Source of the DNA: Flavobacteriales bacterium
Lineage (GTDB): Bacteria; Bacteroidota; Bacteroidia; Flavobacteriales; JABDKJ01
Length of the DNA: 64,000 nucleotides
NCBI GenBank assembly: GCA_013002285.1
Contig: JABDKJ010000078.1
Location: 133,131-197,130 of the forward strand
Direction of reading: 5' to 3'
Positions 45,349 to 54,024 of this stretch are shown in pieces. The stretch's first letter is position 1. Each line of letters begins with the position of its first letter. Below the pieces are notes generated by a model, which did no database searches, was not told the DNA's origin, and was given only the letters and a program-made list of their open reading frames with translations. Made by a program: the position numbers and the translations under genes.

Positions 45349-46056
45349 TCAATTATTAACGAGTAAAATACTTTCATTTTTCTTATCACTTTCCACAACC
45401 CCATCCATTAATCTAACTATGCGATGTGTGTATTGAGCAATGTCCTCTTCATGTGTTACAATGATAACTGTATTGCCATTTTGATGGATCTCTTGAAAGA
45501 GCTCCATGATCTCATAACTGGTCTTGGAATCCAAATTACCTGTAGGCTCATCTGCTAATATGATAGAAGGCTTGTTTACTAACGCTCTTGCGACAGCCAC
45601 TCTTTGTCTTTGTCCTCCTGAAAGTTCGTTGGGCCTGTGATCCATTCTGTCGGCTAATCCAACCATATCTAAAACCTCAGCTGCTCTGGCATTTCTGTCA
45701 TCCTTGCTTAGACCAGCATAGATCAATGGCAAAGCAACATTCTCCAATGCAGTATAACGAGGCAATAGATTGAATGTTTGGAATACAAATCCTATCTCTT
45801 TATTTCTGATCTCTGCCAATTGATTGTCAACCAGCCTGCTTACATCTCTTTGATTGAGCCAATAATTCCCATCTGTCGGTGTATCCAATGCACCAAGAAT
45901 ATTCATTAATGTGGATTTACCGGACCCAGATGGTCCCATTAAAGCTAAGTATTCATTCTTTTCGATCTTAAGGTCAACACCATTCAGTGCACGGACCTCT
46001 TGTTGGCCGACTTGATAGATCTTGGTAATGCCAGATATTTCTATGAGAGATCTCAC
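45349..46056 (-). CDS. ABC transporter ATP-binding protein (LolD/MacB type)
   Basis: A 235-residue ATPase of the LolD/MacB/FtsE-like group. Walker A is [20 protein letters not shown], the signature motif [19 protein letters not shown], Walker [16 protein letters not shown], and the H-loop [10 protein letters not shown]. It fits export of lipoproteins or peptides with a MacB/LolCE-type permease, but no permease is nearby. The likely start is GTG 46056; the frame runs to 46089. An ATP-binding subunit with its permease elsewhere is normal for LolD-type systems. Confidence 0.9.
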   Translation of the reverse strand: MRSLIEISGITKIYQVGQQEVRALNGVDLKIEKNEYLALMGPSGSGKSTLMNILGALDTPTDGNYWLNQRDVSRLVDNQLAEIRNKEIGFVFQTFNLLPRYTALENVALPLIYAGLSKDDRNARAAEVLDMVGLADRMDHRPNELSGGQRQRVAVARALVNKPSIILADEPTGNLDSKTSYEIMELFQEIHQNGNTVIIVTHEEDIAQYTHRIVRLMDGVVESDKKNESILLVNN

Positions 46057-46128
46057 TACCCGAATATAGAGAAAGAAATTGTGAGGCAATTGGCTTTTGT
46101 ATAAGGGGTAAATAGGGTTGGAGAATGG

Positions 46129-46911
46129 TTATAAGCGCACAATTAAGCTTTGCTTGCTCATTCCGTCACGAAAAAATAATAGTCCAAAATGGAAGAGGTC
46201 AACAGAAAGTGTGACATCATCTCGCTGAATTATAGCTTCCCAAGCCTGTTCCATACCATTTGACCAATGAATGTCGTCTATAACTACAATAGAATTTTCA
46301 TGAATTGAAGCACTGATCTCATTGAAGTAATTCATGCAGGGTGCCTTTTTGTGATTTGCATCTAGGAAAACCAGATCCGGGTCTGGCATTTTTTTGAGAG
46401 CGAACTTCAATGTGTTATCTATGTTTCCCCTGATTATTTCGATATTTTGGAGTTTCAGGTTCCTGAATACGGCTTGCGCTTTTTCTGCAATGACATCATT
46501 TCCTTCAAGGCTCAATACCTGTGCTTCCTCATCACTACTAGCAAAGTATGATGTGCTAATTCCCAAAGAAGTTCCCAGTTCTAAAATTCTTTTTGAACGG
46601 AAGTGCTTCGCAATATGAAACAGGGTCTGGACTTGCTTTTTTGGCTTTAGAGAATGGCGTGCAATATGACTCACCTTACCCACTTTGGATCTTCTGCTGC
46701 CAGCGCCATGATCGACCCCTGTTATCTCGCTATGATCATTGCACAATCGTTTGCGCTCATTTTCAATGTTTTGAAAATATGGAAATGGCTTTGCCTTTTT
46801 CAGATGGTCTATCAAAGAGAAGAGAAAAGGAGAATGTATAGCATAAATACTCTTGCTCTTCACGAGATATTTAATGTAGGCTTGGGTAAGTTGTAAGGTG
46901 TTTCTTTTCAC
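46129..46911 (-). CDS. Class I SAM-dependent O-methyltransferase-like protein
   Basis: A 260-residue protein starting with GTG. The SAM-binding motif is KRILELGTSLGISTSYFAS, then VLSLEGNDVIAEKAQAVFR, and PDLVFLDANHKKAPCMNYFN with the post-motif that resembles O-methyltransferase family 3. The N-terminal part (QAYIKYLVKSKSIYAIHSPF) is a Bacteroidota-specific extension. Substrate unknown. It begins five bases after the cytochrome c gene ends, on the same strand. Confidence 0.82.
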   Translation of the reverse strand: MKRNTLQLTQAYIKYLVKSKSIYAIHSPFLFSLIDHLKKAKPFPYFQNIENERKRLCNDHSEITGVDHGAGSRRSKVGKVSHIARHSLKPKKQVQTLFHIAKHFRSKRILELGTSLGISTSYFASSDEEAQVLSLEGNDVIAEKAQAVFRNLKLQNIEIIRGNIDNTLKFALKKMPDPDLVFLDANHKKAPCMNYFNEISASIHENSIVVIDDIHWSNGMEQAWEAIIQRDDVTLSVDLFHFGLLFFRDGMSKQSLIVRL

Positions 46912-46916
46912 ACGAG

Positions 46917-47441
46917 CTATTGCCCGCTAAAGGTAAAACTTTGGTTGCCAACAGGAGGTGCTTTGGGTACCACAATTTTTACAAATGCATGTTCTGTCAT
47001 CACGTGACATGAGTTGCAATTGAGGATAAGGTCATCGTAAGTTCTATCAAAACCTGTCAGTCCATTTTCTTCCAAGTCGTTTTCAATACGTTCGAATGGT
47101 CCTTCTCCAAATTGCTTTGCCAAGGCGCTAATATTGTGTCCGTCATCCACAACATTGGCATCTATTATAGTTTCAAATGATTCGTTGATCTCTTGAACAT
47201 AGAATTTCGCAAGAGGAAGATTGTTCGCTTTAGCAGCATAATAAAGTTTGCTGAAATGCCTTTGCATACGATCCATATATACTGCTAATTCCAAATGCTC
47301 ATCATCTTCATTTTGAAGTATATTCTCCTGTTTTTGCAAAGGCTCTTTCTGCTCAGACTTCAACGAAGATACTTTTGCAAGCGCGATCGAAGCAATAGCT
47401 ATGGCTATCAATACCAGAACAGTATTTACGTTACTTTTCAT
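46917..47441 (-). CDS. Small membrane-anchored c-type cytochrome (cytochrome c'-like)
   Basis: A 174-residue protein. The N-terminal helix (VLVLIAIAIASIALAKV, about 8-24) is an uncleaved anchor or signal peptide; helical segments follow (AVYMDRMQRHFSKLYYAAK, LPLAKFYVQEINESFETII), and a haem-binding CNSCH lies at 142-146 near the C-terminus. A C-terminal CxxCH after a helix bundle is the arrangement of cytochromes c', but I see no family-specific residue to prove it. The frame is open to 47561; ATG 47441 gives the membrane helix. It is divergent from the repeat-protein gene. Confidence 0.72.
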   Translation of the reverse strand: MKSNVNTVLVLIAIAIASIALAKVSSLKSEQKEPLQKQENILQNEDDEHLELAVYMDRMQRHFSKLYYAAKANNLPLAKFYVQEINESFETIIDANVVDDGHNISALAKQFGEGPFERIENDLEENGLTGFDRTYDDLILNCNSCHVMTEHAFVKIVVPKAPPVGNQSFTFSGQ

Positions 47442-47567
47442 GAGGACAAAGTAATGTTTTCCTAAATAAAAGGAGCATAATACAAACATGGTATTTAGGT
47501 CTCGATCAAGTGTTTTCTTAAGTAGACGCAATTTTTTTGAACATGAACGAACATTTTTCATTTACGC

Positions 47568-47599
47568 TTGTTTAATGAAAACATAAAATCATTAAACAA
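47568..47599. promoter_or_regulatory. Perfect 11-bp inverted repeat just upstream of the repeat-protein gene
   Basis: TTGTTTAATGA (47568-47578) and TCATTAAACAA (47589-47599) are exact reverse complements separated by 10 bases. The second arm ends nine bases before the ATG at 47609. It could be an operator or a 5'-leader hairpin that controls translation. Confidence 0.55.
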
Positions 47600-47608
47600 A
47601 CAATTATT

Positions 47609-50600
47609 ATGAGAGCTTTTACTTCAATTGGACTTAACAAAACACTAGTCGCAATAAGTAGAGTGTTAACTCTATCATTAGCCATTTTCCTTTTTTCAGG
47701 AAATGCCATTTCTCAATGTGGGCATATTAGTTCTATCAAAATCTATGACCAAAACACTGACCAAGAAGTATCTGAGATCGGTCCTATAACAAATGGGATG
47801 GATATAGAACTTTCAGACCTTCCTTCAGATTATTACCTAACTGTAGAAACTGAAGGTAATATTGAAAGTGTCAAAATATGGTTGAATGGAGAGGATCAAA
47901 ATATTGAGAATATAGTTCCCTACACTTGGCCAAATGGTGCACAGTATTTTAATAGTTGGAATGGAGGCTTAGGTTCATATGAACTGAAAGCTAAGGCTTA
48001 TAAGCAGAACTATGGAAATTGGTTATGTGATCAATGGGAAATACAATTTAACATAGTAGAAAATAATTGTGTTGAAATTTCTGCAGGAACCTTAACCTCA
48101 GACCAACAAGAGGTCTGTTTTGATGGTAGTGCTATGATCTCTGCTACACCGAATGGAGATATCAATATTCCAGATGGTTATTCATCTGTATATGTATTGA
48201 CACAGGGCGAAGGATTGGTTATTGTTGGTGCAGGAGCGAGTCCTGAATTCACCGTTGAGGAACCGGGAAATTACACCATACATACCTTGGTTTATGACCC
48301 AGCAACTCTTGATCTTGGAATAGTAGTTCCGGGACAAACGACAGGATTTGATGTTTACGGACTTATCGTTCCCGGAGGAGGAGAGATCTGTGCATCGCTG
48401 GATGTAGCGGGAGCTCCAATACAAGTGAGTTCTCCGGATGCAGGGACATTGTCGGCCAACAATATGGATGGCTGTTTGATCGGAGGGAGTGCAACAATAT
48501 CAGCGACTCCAAATGGAGACATCCAAATACCTGAAGGATACTCATCGGTTTATGTATTGACCCAAGGAGAAGGATTGGTCATTGTGGGGGCAGGAGCAGA
48601 TCCGGAGTTCACGGTGGAGGAAGAAGGGGTGTACACGATCCACACATTGGTATATAACCCGGCAACACTAGACCTCGGCATAGTAGTTCCAGGTGTAACG
48701 ACAGGTTTTGATGTTTATGGACTTATCGTTCCGGGAGGAGGAGATATTTGTGCATCCCTAGATGTAGCAGGAGCCAGCTTTGATGTAACAGCACCAGATG
48801 CAGGAACCTTAACCTCAGACCAACAAGAGATCTGTTTTGATGGTAGTGCTACGATCTCTGCTACACCGAATGGAGATATCAATGTTCCAGATGGTTATTC
48901 ATCTGTATATGTATTGACACAGGGCGAAGGATTGGTTATAGTTGGTGCAGGAGCAAGCCCTGAGTTTACCGTTGAGGAACCAGGAAATTACACCATACAT
49001 ACCTTGGTTTATGACCCAGCAACTCTTGATCTTGGAATAGTAGTTCCGGGACAAACGACAGGATTTGATGTTTACGGACTTATCGTTCCTGGAGGAGGAG
49101 AGATCTGTGCATCGCTGGATGTAGCGGGAGCTCCAATACAAGTGAGTTCTCCGGATGCAGGGACATTGTCGGCCAACAATATAGATGGTTGTTTGATCGG
49201 AGGGAGTGCAACAATATCAGCCACTCCAAATGGAGACAGCCAAATACCTGAAGGATACTCATCGGTTTATGTATTAACCCAAGGAGAAGGATTGGTCATT
49301 GTAGGAGCAGGAGCAGATCCTGAATTCACGGTAGAGGAAGAAGGGATGTACACGATCCACACATTGGTATATAACCCGGCAACACTAGACCTCGGCATAG
49401 TAGTTCCAGGTGTAACGACAGGTTTTGATGTTTATGGACTTATCGTTCCGGGAGGAGGAGAGATCTGTGCGTCTTTAGATGTTCCAGGGGCAGAGTTTAA
49501 TATTGAAGAATGCCCATGCGCAGTTGATGCAGGGACTGTTGAAGCAGATCAATCAGAAGTATGCTTATATAATGAGGCGGCACTCTCTGCTACTCCTGCT
49601 GGAGATGCCATAGTACCTGCAGGTTATTCAGTGATCTATGTGCTTACTCAAGGGTCGGACCTTGTAATTGTAAATGCAGGTGCTGATCCAGAATTTTCGG
49701 TTGACGGTCCAGGTATCTATACCATTCACACTCTAGTGTATGATCCAGCAACATTAGACCTTGGGATCGTTGTTCCAGGTCAAACCACAGGATTTGACGT
49801 ATTCAGTTTGATCACTGCTGGAGGAGGAGATATTTGTGCAGCATTAGACGTTGCTGGAGCTCAATTCATAGTTCAGGGACCAGATGCAGGAGATATTAAC
49901 CCCGATAATTTTTTAGTTTGTCTTGATTATGGTTCCGCATCATTGAATGGGATCCCTCAAAACAATGCCGTTGTTCCCAATGGATATGAAGTTGTTTATG
50001 TTCTTACAAGAGGATGGGGATTAACCATAGTGAATGCGGGAGCCACTCCTAATTTTGAAGTATCAAATACTGGTTTGTACCGTATTCATACGCTTGTATA
50101 TGATCCAAGCACGTTGGATCTAGGAATTGTAGACTTGGGCGTGACCACAGGCTTTGATGTGAATGGATTACTCGTTCAAGGTGGTGGAGAGGTATGTGCC
50201 TCACTCGATGTTCTAGGCGCTGCTTTTTATGTTGCTCCAAATTGGTTCTGTGAATTTTTTGGCAGCTTTTTTAGATCACCATCGATAAATGACATTGCTA
50301 CAATTGAAAAAATGATCGTGGACGGATCACCTTCAAGCACAAGTTCAGCGGAAGATGTGAAAGGTAATGGGGGACTCGAATTGGTGGCTTTCCCAAATCC
50401 AGTGAATGATATATTGAATGTGTCTCTTAGTTCTGCTTCAATTGATCAGGTTCAATTAATGATAAGCGATATGACAGGACGGATAGTTCACCAAGATCTA
50501 TTGACTGTGCAGATCGGACAGAATAATTTGAGAATTGATGTGAACGATCTGGCAAAAGGAGCCTATAACCTTCGGATCAATTCAAATACAGATCTAAAAA

Positions 50601-50623
50601 GTTTGGTACTCATAGTAGAATAA
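47609..50623 (+). CDS. Large secreted six-repeat protein with T9SS sorting domain
   Basis: A 1004-residue exported protein: signal peptide (about 1-36), an N-terminal unique domain (about 37-158), six repeats of about 120 residues (from 159 to about 880) and a type A T9SS sorting domain (about 925-1004; LVAFPNPVNDILNVSL, GAYNLRINSNTD). Each repeat has GYSSVYVLTQGEGLVIV, an EFTVEEPGNYTIHTLVYDP segment, ATLDLGIVVPGQTTGFDV and ICASLDVAGA. Repeats 1-2 and 3-4 are a recent 717-bp DNA duplication; repeats 5 and 6 are older. It is probably a long surface adhesin or sheath-like protein; no enzymatic motif is visible. A terminator follows at 50691. Confidence 0.85.
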   Translation: MRAFTSIGLNKTLVAISRVLTLSLAIFLFSGNAISQCGHISSIKIYDQNTDQEVSEIGPITNGMDIELSDLPSDYYLTVETEGNIESVKIWLNGEDQNIENIVPYTWPNGAQYFNSWNGGLGSYELKAKAYKQNYGNWLCDQWEIQFNIVENNCVEISAGTLTSDQQEVCFDGSAMISATPNGDINIPDGYSSVYVLTQGEGLVIVGAGASPEFTVEEPGNYTIHTLVYDPATLDLGIVVPGQTTGFDVYGLIVPGGGEICASLDVAGAPIQVSSPDAGTLSANNMDGCLIGGSATISATPNGDIQIPEGYSSVYVLTQGEGLVIVGAGADPEFTVEEEGVYTIHTLVYNPATLDLGIVVPGVTTGFDVYGLIVPGGGDICASLDVAGASFDVTAPDAGTLTSDQQEICFDGSATISATPNGDINVPDGYSSVYVLTQGEGLVIVGAGASPEFTVEEPGNYTIHTLVYDPATLDLGIVVPGQTTGFDVYGLIVPGGGEICASLDVAGAPIQVSSPDAGTLSANNIDGCLIGGSATISATPNGDSQIPEGYSSVYVLTQGEGLVIVGAGADPEFTVEEEGMYTIHTLVYNPATLDLGIVVPGVTTGFDVYGLIVPGGGEICASLDVPGAEFNIEECPCAVDAGTVEADQSEVCLYNEAALSATPAGDAIVPAGYSVIYVLTQGSDLVIVNAGADPEFSVDGPGIYTIHTLVYDPATLDLGIVVPGQTTGFDVFSLITAGGGDICAALDVAGAQFIVQGPDAGDINPDNFLVCLDYGSASLNGIPQNNAVVPNGYEVVYVLTRGWGLTIVNAGATPNFEVSNTGLYRIHTLVYDPSTLDLGIVDLGVTTGFDVNGLLVQGGGEVCASLDVLGAAFYVAPNWFCEFFGSFFRSPSINDIATIEKMIVDGSPSSTSSAEDVKGNGGLELVAFPNPVNDILNVSLSSASIDQVQLMISDMTGRIVHQDLLTVQIGQNNLRIDVNDLAKGAYNLRINSNTDLKSLVLIVE
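48083..49487. repeat. 717-bp tandem duplication inside the repeat-protein gene
   Basis: The stretch beginning GCAGGAACCTTAACCTCAGA occurs at 48083 and again at 48800, a 717-base (239-codon) period. The copies match closely through about 48770 and 49487, with scattered substitutions (for example AGGTCTG against AGATCTG). The reading frame is preserved. Confidence 0.85.
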
Positions 50624-50690
50624 AGACTTTGGAACGCTACAGGATAGCAATATGATGTTAGTCTATTAATTATTAATTGTAGAAGAATTA

Positions 50691-50720
50691 GCCTGATGTG
50701 AGAGCATCAGGCTTTTTTTT
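50691..50720 (+). terminator. Intrinsic terminator after the repeat-protein gene
   Basis: An 8-bp stem GCCTGATG / CATCAGGC with a TGAGAG loop, followed by eight T residues. Confidence 0.92.
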
Positions 50721-50781
50721 GCCTACCTCAGAAAATGATGATGAACTCAGGACAATTGGCGGGTTTTACTAAAAGTCTTAG

Positions 50782-50856
50782 TGAGACATACTGGATTCGA
50801 ACCAGTGACCTCTGCCCTGTCAAGGCAGCGCTCTAAACCAACTGAGCTAATGTCTC
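50782..50856 (-). tRNA. tRNA-Val (anticodon GAC)
   Basis: On the minus strand the acceptor arm GAGACAT / ATGTCTC pairs, followed by TAGCTCAGTTGG (D arm), the anticodon arm CTGCC-TTGACAG-GGCAG, and GGTTCGAATCC (T arm). The anticodon GAC reads GUC/GUU valine codons. 75 bases; CCA is not encoded. Confidence 0.93.
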
Positions 50857-50903
50857 ATTCCACAAAAAAAGCTCCGATGTTACCAAAGGAGCTCTTTCTT
50901 ATG

Positions 50904-50978
50904 TGGGAGATACTGGATTCGAACCAGTGGCCCCCTGCTTGTAAGGCAGGTGCTCTGAACCAGCTGAGCTAATCTCCC
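50904..50978 (-). tRNA. tRNA-Val (anticodon TAC)
   Basis: On the minus strand GGGAGAT / ATCTCCC forms the acceptor arm, TAGCTCAGCTGG the D arm, CCTGC-CTTACAA-GCAGG the anticodon arm, and GGTTCGAATCC the T arm. The anticodon TAC reads GUA/GUG. It precedes the GAC isoacceptor by 47 bases on the same strand, so both are probably one transcript. Confidence 0.94.
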
Positions 50979-51049
50979 TTTTTTAAGGGCAGCAAATATA
51001 ATGGATTAATGTTTTCATGCAAAGTTTTGCATCTCAATTAGCAAATGCC

Positions 51050-52261
51050 TTAGATCGCCTCTGCCAATACATAAATACTTCCTGTTACAAGAATGAGGTC
51101 TTCACTTTCAGCATTTGATCTCGCAGCTTCAAATGCATCTTTTACAGATATGTATGACGAGCCACGCATGCCATACTTAGCGCACTTTTTCTGTAGGTCT
51201 ATTGCAGGCATTCCTCTGGGTATGTTTGCCTTGCAAAAATAATATTGCGCTAGTTTTGGCATCAACGAGAGAACACTATCTATTTCCTTGTCATTGACTG
51301 ACCCGTAAACGATATGTAAGTTTCGATAGTCTATTTTGCCAAGCTGCTTCGTTAATGCTTTTACGCCATTCTCATTGTGAGCAGCATCTGCAATGGTCAA
51401 TGGGGATCTATCCAATATTTGCCATCTCCCTTTGATCTTTTTAGTGATCGTCTTTATCATTTGATTGACGATCTTATCCATGTTGATATTCCAACCCTTT
51501 GTTTTCAGGACCTCGCATGTTTTAAAAACTATGCCCATGTTTTCTCTTTGATAGTCTGGGATAGTGTATGGCAGGTCACTCAAAAAATGTTCAGCCAAAT
51601 ATATGTCCGATCCTTTTCTTGCAGCTACTTCTTTTACTACATCTATCACACTATCCTGGTTCGGTCCAAGGATCACGGGCTTATTCGGTTTCACTATACC
51701 AGCCTTCTCACTTGCGATCTCTTCAAGTGTATTGCCAAGAAATTGCTGATGGTCAAGTCCAATTCGAGTTATTATACTGACCTCGGGGTCGATGACATTC
51801 GTAGAGTCCAATCTACCACCAAGCCCAACTTCGACAACTGCAATATCTACCTCTTCTTGAGAGAAGTATTCGAAAGCCATGGCAACTGTGATCTCGAAGA
51901 AAGAGGGAGACAATTCTTGCCAGGTGTCTTTGTACTTCTGAACAAACTCTTTTATAAACTTTTTACGGACCTTTTTTCCAGAAACGCGGATTCTTTCTCT
52001 GAAGTCGACAAGATGGGGTGAAGTATATAATCCCGTATCGTAGTGATTTTTCCTTAAGATCTCGGCAAGCATTGTCGATACAGACCCTTTTCCATTGGTT
52101 CCAGCAACATGTATAGACTTGAAGTATTTTTCAGGATTATCAAGGCTTTCAAGCAATTTGATCGTTGTATCCAGATCCTTTTTATAGGCCTTTGCTCCCA
52201 CTCGTTGAAAAACGGGCAATTGCTCGTAAAGAAATGCTATGCTTTTATTATATTTAGACAA
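51050..52261 (-). CDS. folC: Bifunctional folylpolyglutamate synthase / dihydrofolate synthase
   Basis: A 403-residue Mur-ligase-family enzyme. The ATP-binding loop is VAGTNGKGSVSTMLAEIL; then DFRERIRVSGKKVRKKF, VEVGLGGRLDSTNVIDP, TRIGLDHQQFLGNTLEEIAS, VILGPNQDSVID and the C-terminal VYGSVNDKEIDSVLSLM and DLILVTGSIYVLAE. It adds glutamate to folates. The start codon is TTG at 52261; no ATG is available near the conserved N-terminus (SKYNKSIAFLYEQLPVFQR). Confidence 0.95.
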   Translation of the reverse strand: MSKYNKSIAFLYEQLPVFQRVGAKAYKKDLDTTIKLLESLDNPEKYFKSIHVAGTNGKGSVSTMLAEILRKNHYDTGLYTSPHLVDFRERIRVSGKKVRKKFIKEFVQKYKDTWQELSPSFFEITVAMAFEYFSQEEVDIAVVEVGLGGRLDSTNVIDPEVSIITRIGLDHQQFLGNTLEEIASEKAGIVKPNKPVILGPNQDSVIDVVKEVAARKGSDIYLAEHFLSDLPYTIPDYQRENMGIVFKTCEVLKTKGWNINMDKIVNQMIKTITKKIKGRWQILDRSPLTIADAAHNENGVKALTKQLGKIDYRNLHIVYGSVNDKEIDSVLSLMPKLAQYYFCKANIPRGMPAIDLQKKCAKYGMRGSSYISVKDAFEAARSNAESEDLILVTGSIYVLAEAI

Positions 52262-52290
52262 ATTATTCTAATTCGCTGCCAAAATACAAA

Positions 52291-52401
52291 GTGCCTGAAC
52301 TAATTCAAGGCTTTTTAGAAGAACAAAAAATACCGCGCGGTTATGTGGCATTTTTAGCGTTTGAGAAAATTTTACACTATACGGGAATTAAAAATAGATG
52401 A
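52291..52401 (+). CDS. Possible 36-aa small protein
   Basis: A GTG-started frame (MPELIQGFLEEQKIPRGYVA, ends ILHYTGIKNR) in the divergent gap between folC and the first HxlR gene. The sequence looks protein-like but I recognise no family, and it could be the residue of a lost gene. No ribosome site is evident. Confidence 0.25.
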   Translation: MPELIQGFLEEQKIPRGYVAFLAFEKILHYTGIKNR

Positions 52402-52487
52402 GTGATCATCCTACAATTGTTGTGCGACAAATGAAAGATGTGATGATCAATTTATCAAGTAGTAATTAATTTCTAACATAGTGCCAA

Positions 52488-52838
52488 ATGGAGACTAACA
52501 TACCAATAAGCAAAGAAGAGGGCAACACACAAGAGAGATCTCCTATTAGGTATACAATAAACCAGATTGGAGGAAACTGGAAGAGCATAATTCTATGGTC
52601 TATCAAATTCAAGCTTAATAGATTTAGTTTATTACTAAAGGAATTACCCATTTCGAGAAAAATGCTTTCAAAGGAATTGAAGGACTTGGAAAGAAATGGG
52701 ATAATTAAAAGAACTTCTTATCCAGAAGTGCCACCTCGAGTGGAATATTCGTTAACAGAAAAAGGTAAGTCACTTTCCCCACTATTGGGCCTAATGAACA
52801 TTTGGGGAGAGCAAAATATGAATGGAGAAACAAATTGA
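52488..52838 (+). CDS. HxlR-family winged-helix transcriptional regulator (Cys-less paralogue)
   Basis: A 116-residue HxlR-type MarR-like regulator. It has the INQIGGNWKSIILWSI core helix, NRFSLLLKELPISRKMLSKE recognition region, and the wing PEVPPRVEYSLTEKGKSL. The Cys usual at the N-terminal redox site is absent: the site reads RSPIRYTINQIG. A second HxlR gene starts 41 bases downstream, so they look like a tandem duplicate pair. Target unknown. Confidence 0.9.
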   Translation: METNIPISKEEGNTQERSPIRYTINQIGGNWKSIILWSIKFKLNRFSLLLKELPISRKMLSKELKDLERNGIIKRTSYPEVPPRVEYSLTEKGKSLSPLLGLMNIWGEQNMNGETN

Positions 52839-52879
52839 ACTCACACACCACCAATTAATGTCGAATCCAAATTGTATAA

Positions 52880-53248
52880 ATGGAATACTATCAAAAACAA
52901 CCTCATCAGGGAAAGTACAAGAATCCTACTGACTGTCCGGTCATAAATACTTTGTCACTAATATCTGGTAAATGGAAAATGGTCATTTTCTGGGCCATTG
53001 TGAACGACATCAATCGTTTCGGAGCTATCATGAAGGCTGTTCCCGATATCTCAAAGAGAATGCTTACCAAAGAACTCCGAGAGTTGGAGATGGATGAGCT
53101 TGTAAGCAGGCAGGTATATGCAGAAGTTCCTCCGAGAGTTGAATACAGCCTTACGGATAGAGGAAAGAGTTTGATGCCAATTTTGGAAGAAATGAAGAGG
53201 TGGGGTGAAATGAATTTCGATCAGTCTTCTACTCAAGCTTATAAATAA
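52880..53248 (+). CDS. HxlR-family winged-helix transcriptional regulator
   Basis: A 122-residue HxlR regulator with the canonical N-terminal Cys-Pro (NPTDCPVINTLSLISGKWKM), NRFGAIMKAVPDISKRMLTK, and the same wing sequence PPRVEYSLTDRGKSLMP as the neighbour. In studied HxlR proteins that Cys can sense electrophiles or oxidants. Its 3' end overlaps the convergent tonB-type gene by about 20 bases. Confidence 0.92.
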   Translation: MEYYQKQPHQGKYKNPTDCPVINTLSLISGKWKMVIFWAIVNDINRFGAIMKAVPDISKRMLTKELRELEMDELVSRQVYAEVPPRVEYSLTDRGKSLMPILEEMKRWGEMNFDQSSTQAYK

Positions 53249-54023
53249 ACCTAACAGAAATTTTTTGTTCAACGGGCGAACTAGGATCTGCCTTGAATTT
53301 TGAGGTTTTGGCCGCTGATTTCTTAGATAGATTTATCAGATAACTACTTGTGCTTGTAGATTCACGCATATTGTATACCGATCGTAAGTAATTCCCATAC
53401 CTATCTACATAAATATCAAGTACGATCTCTCCTGCCTCTATTGGTTTTTCGGCTATTTTAATGCTTCCCCCAACATATCTATCTGAACCTGCACCAAAAG
53501 CTCCGACCCCATTTTGCAATACTCCCTTACTGTTTTTATCGCCTTTTGGGTCGCCTTTATTCCCTTTTTTATCTTCTTCACCGTCTCCACCGCCACCGCT
53601 ATTGCTATTCCACATGTCGGTCATGGCCTCATTAAGCTGGTCACTAGGTTTAGGGTCTTCTTTTACAACTTCTTCAACCGTTTCTTTTGGGTTTTGAGTC
53701 TCAGTTGGTTTTTCGGCAGCTACTTCGCTTTCTGTTTCTGTAACCACTTCTTCCACTACTTCTTGCGAAGTTTCTTGTGGTACAGGCTGACTGACTGTTT
53801 GAGTCGGAACTTGTTCGGTTTCCGCAGGTGTTTCGGTCTCAGTTTCTCCTGAACCTTCCGTATCCCAACCAAATTCTATTATAGCGCCTTGTTCTGGAAG
53901 AGGAGGGTCCATATAAGTATGTCCCCTTGTCCACCACATTAGAATGAACAATAGTATGCCTGTCGCTAAAGTCATTAGCGCAGCTCTTTTCTTTCGTTCT
54001 CTTTCCTCTACCTCTAAATGCAT
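53229..54023 (-). CDS. TonB-type energy transducer
   Basis: A 264-residue TonB-like protein: short cytoplasmic end, one transmembrane helix (about 14-33, ALMTLATGILLFILMWW), a long Pro/Glu/Thr-rich and Gly-rich periplasmic linker (from about 60 to 165), and a C-terminal domain of about 85 residues (IKIAEKPIEAGEIVLDIYVD through KISVRFIYKLE) with the fold-forming strands of TonB. It takes proton-motive energy from ExbB-ExbD to outer-membrane receptors. It follows exbD by one base; the three genes form an operon. Confidence 0.88.
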   Translation of the reverse strand: MHLEVEERERKKRAALMTLATGILLFILMWWTRGHTYMDPPLPEQGAIIEFGWDTEGSGETETETPAETEQVPTQTVSQPVPQETSQEVVEEVVTETESEVAAEKPTETQNPKETVEEVVKEDPKPSDQLNEAMTDMWNSNSGGGGDGEEDKKGNKGDPKGDKNSKGVLQNGVGAFGAGSDRYVGGSIKIAEKPIEAGEIVLDIYVDRYGNYLRSVYNMRESTSTSSYLINLSKKSAAKTSKFKADPSSPVEQKISVRFIYKLE

Positions 54024-54024
54024 T

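Noticed and set aside
48083..50220. Regularly spaced repeats that could suggest a CRISPR array
   Set aside because: The units are about 360 bp, keep one open reading frame and encode protein repeats; there are no short direct repeats with unique spacers.
50781..50972. A 63-codon plus-strand frame (begins MRHTGFEPVTSALSR)
   Set aside because: It runs antisense through both tRNA-Val genes; such GFEPVTS frames are a common false gene call on tRNA complements.
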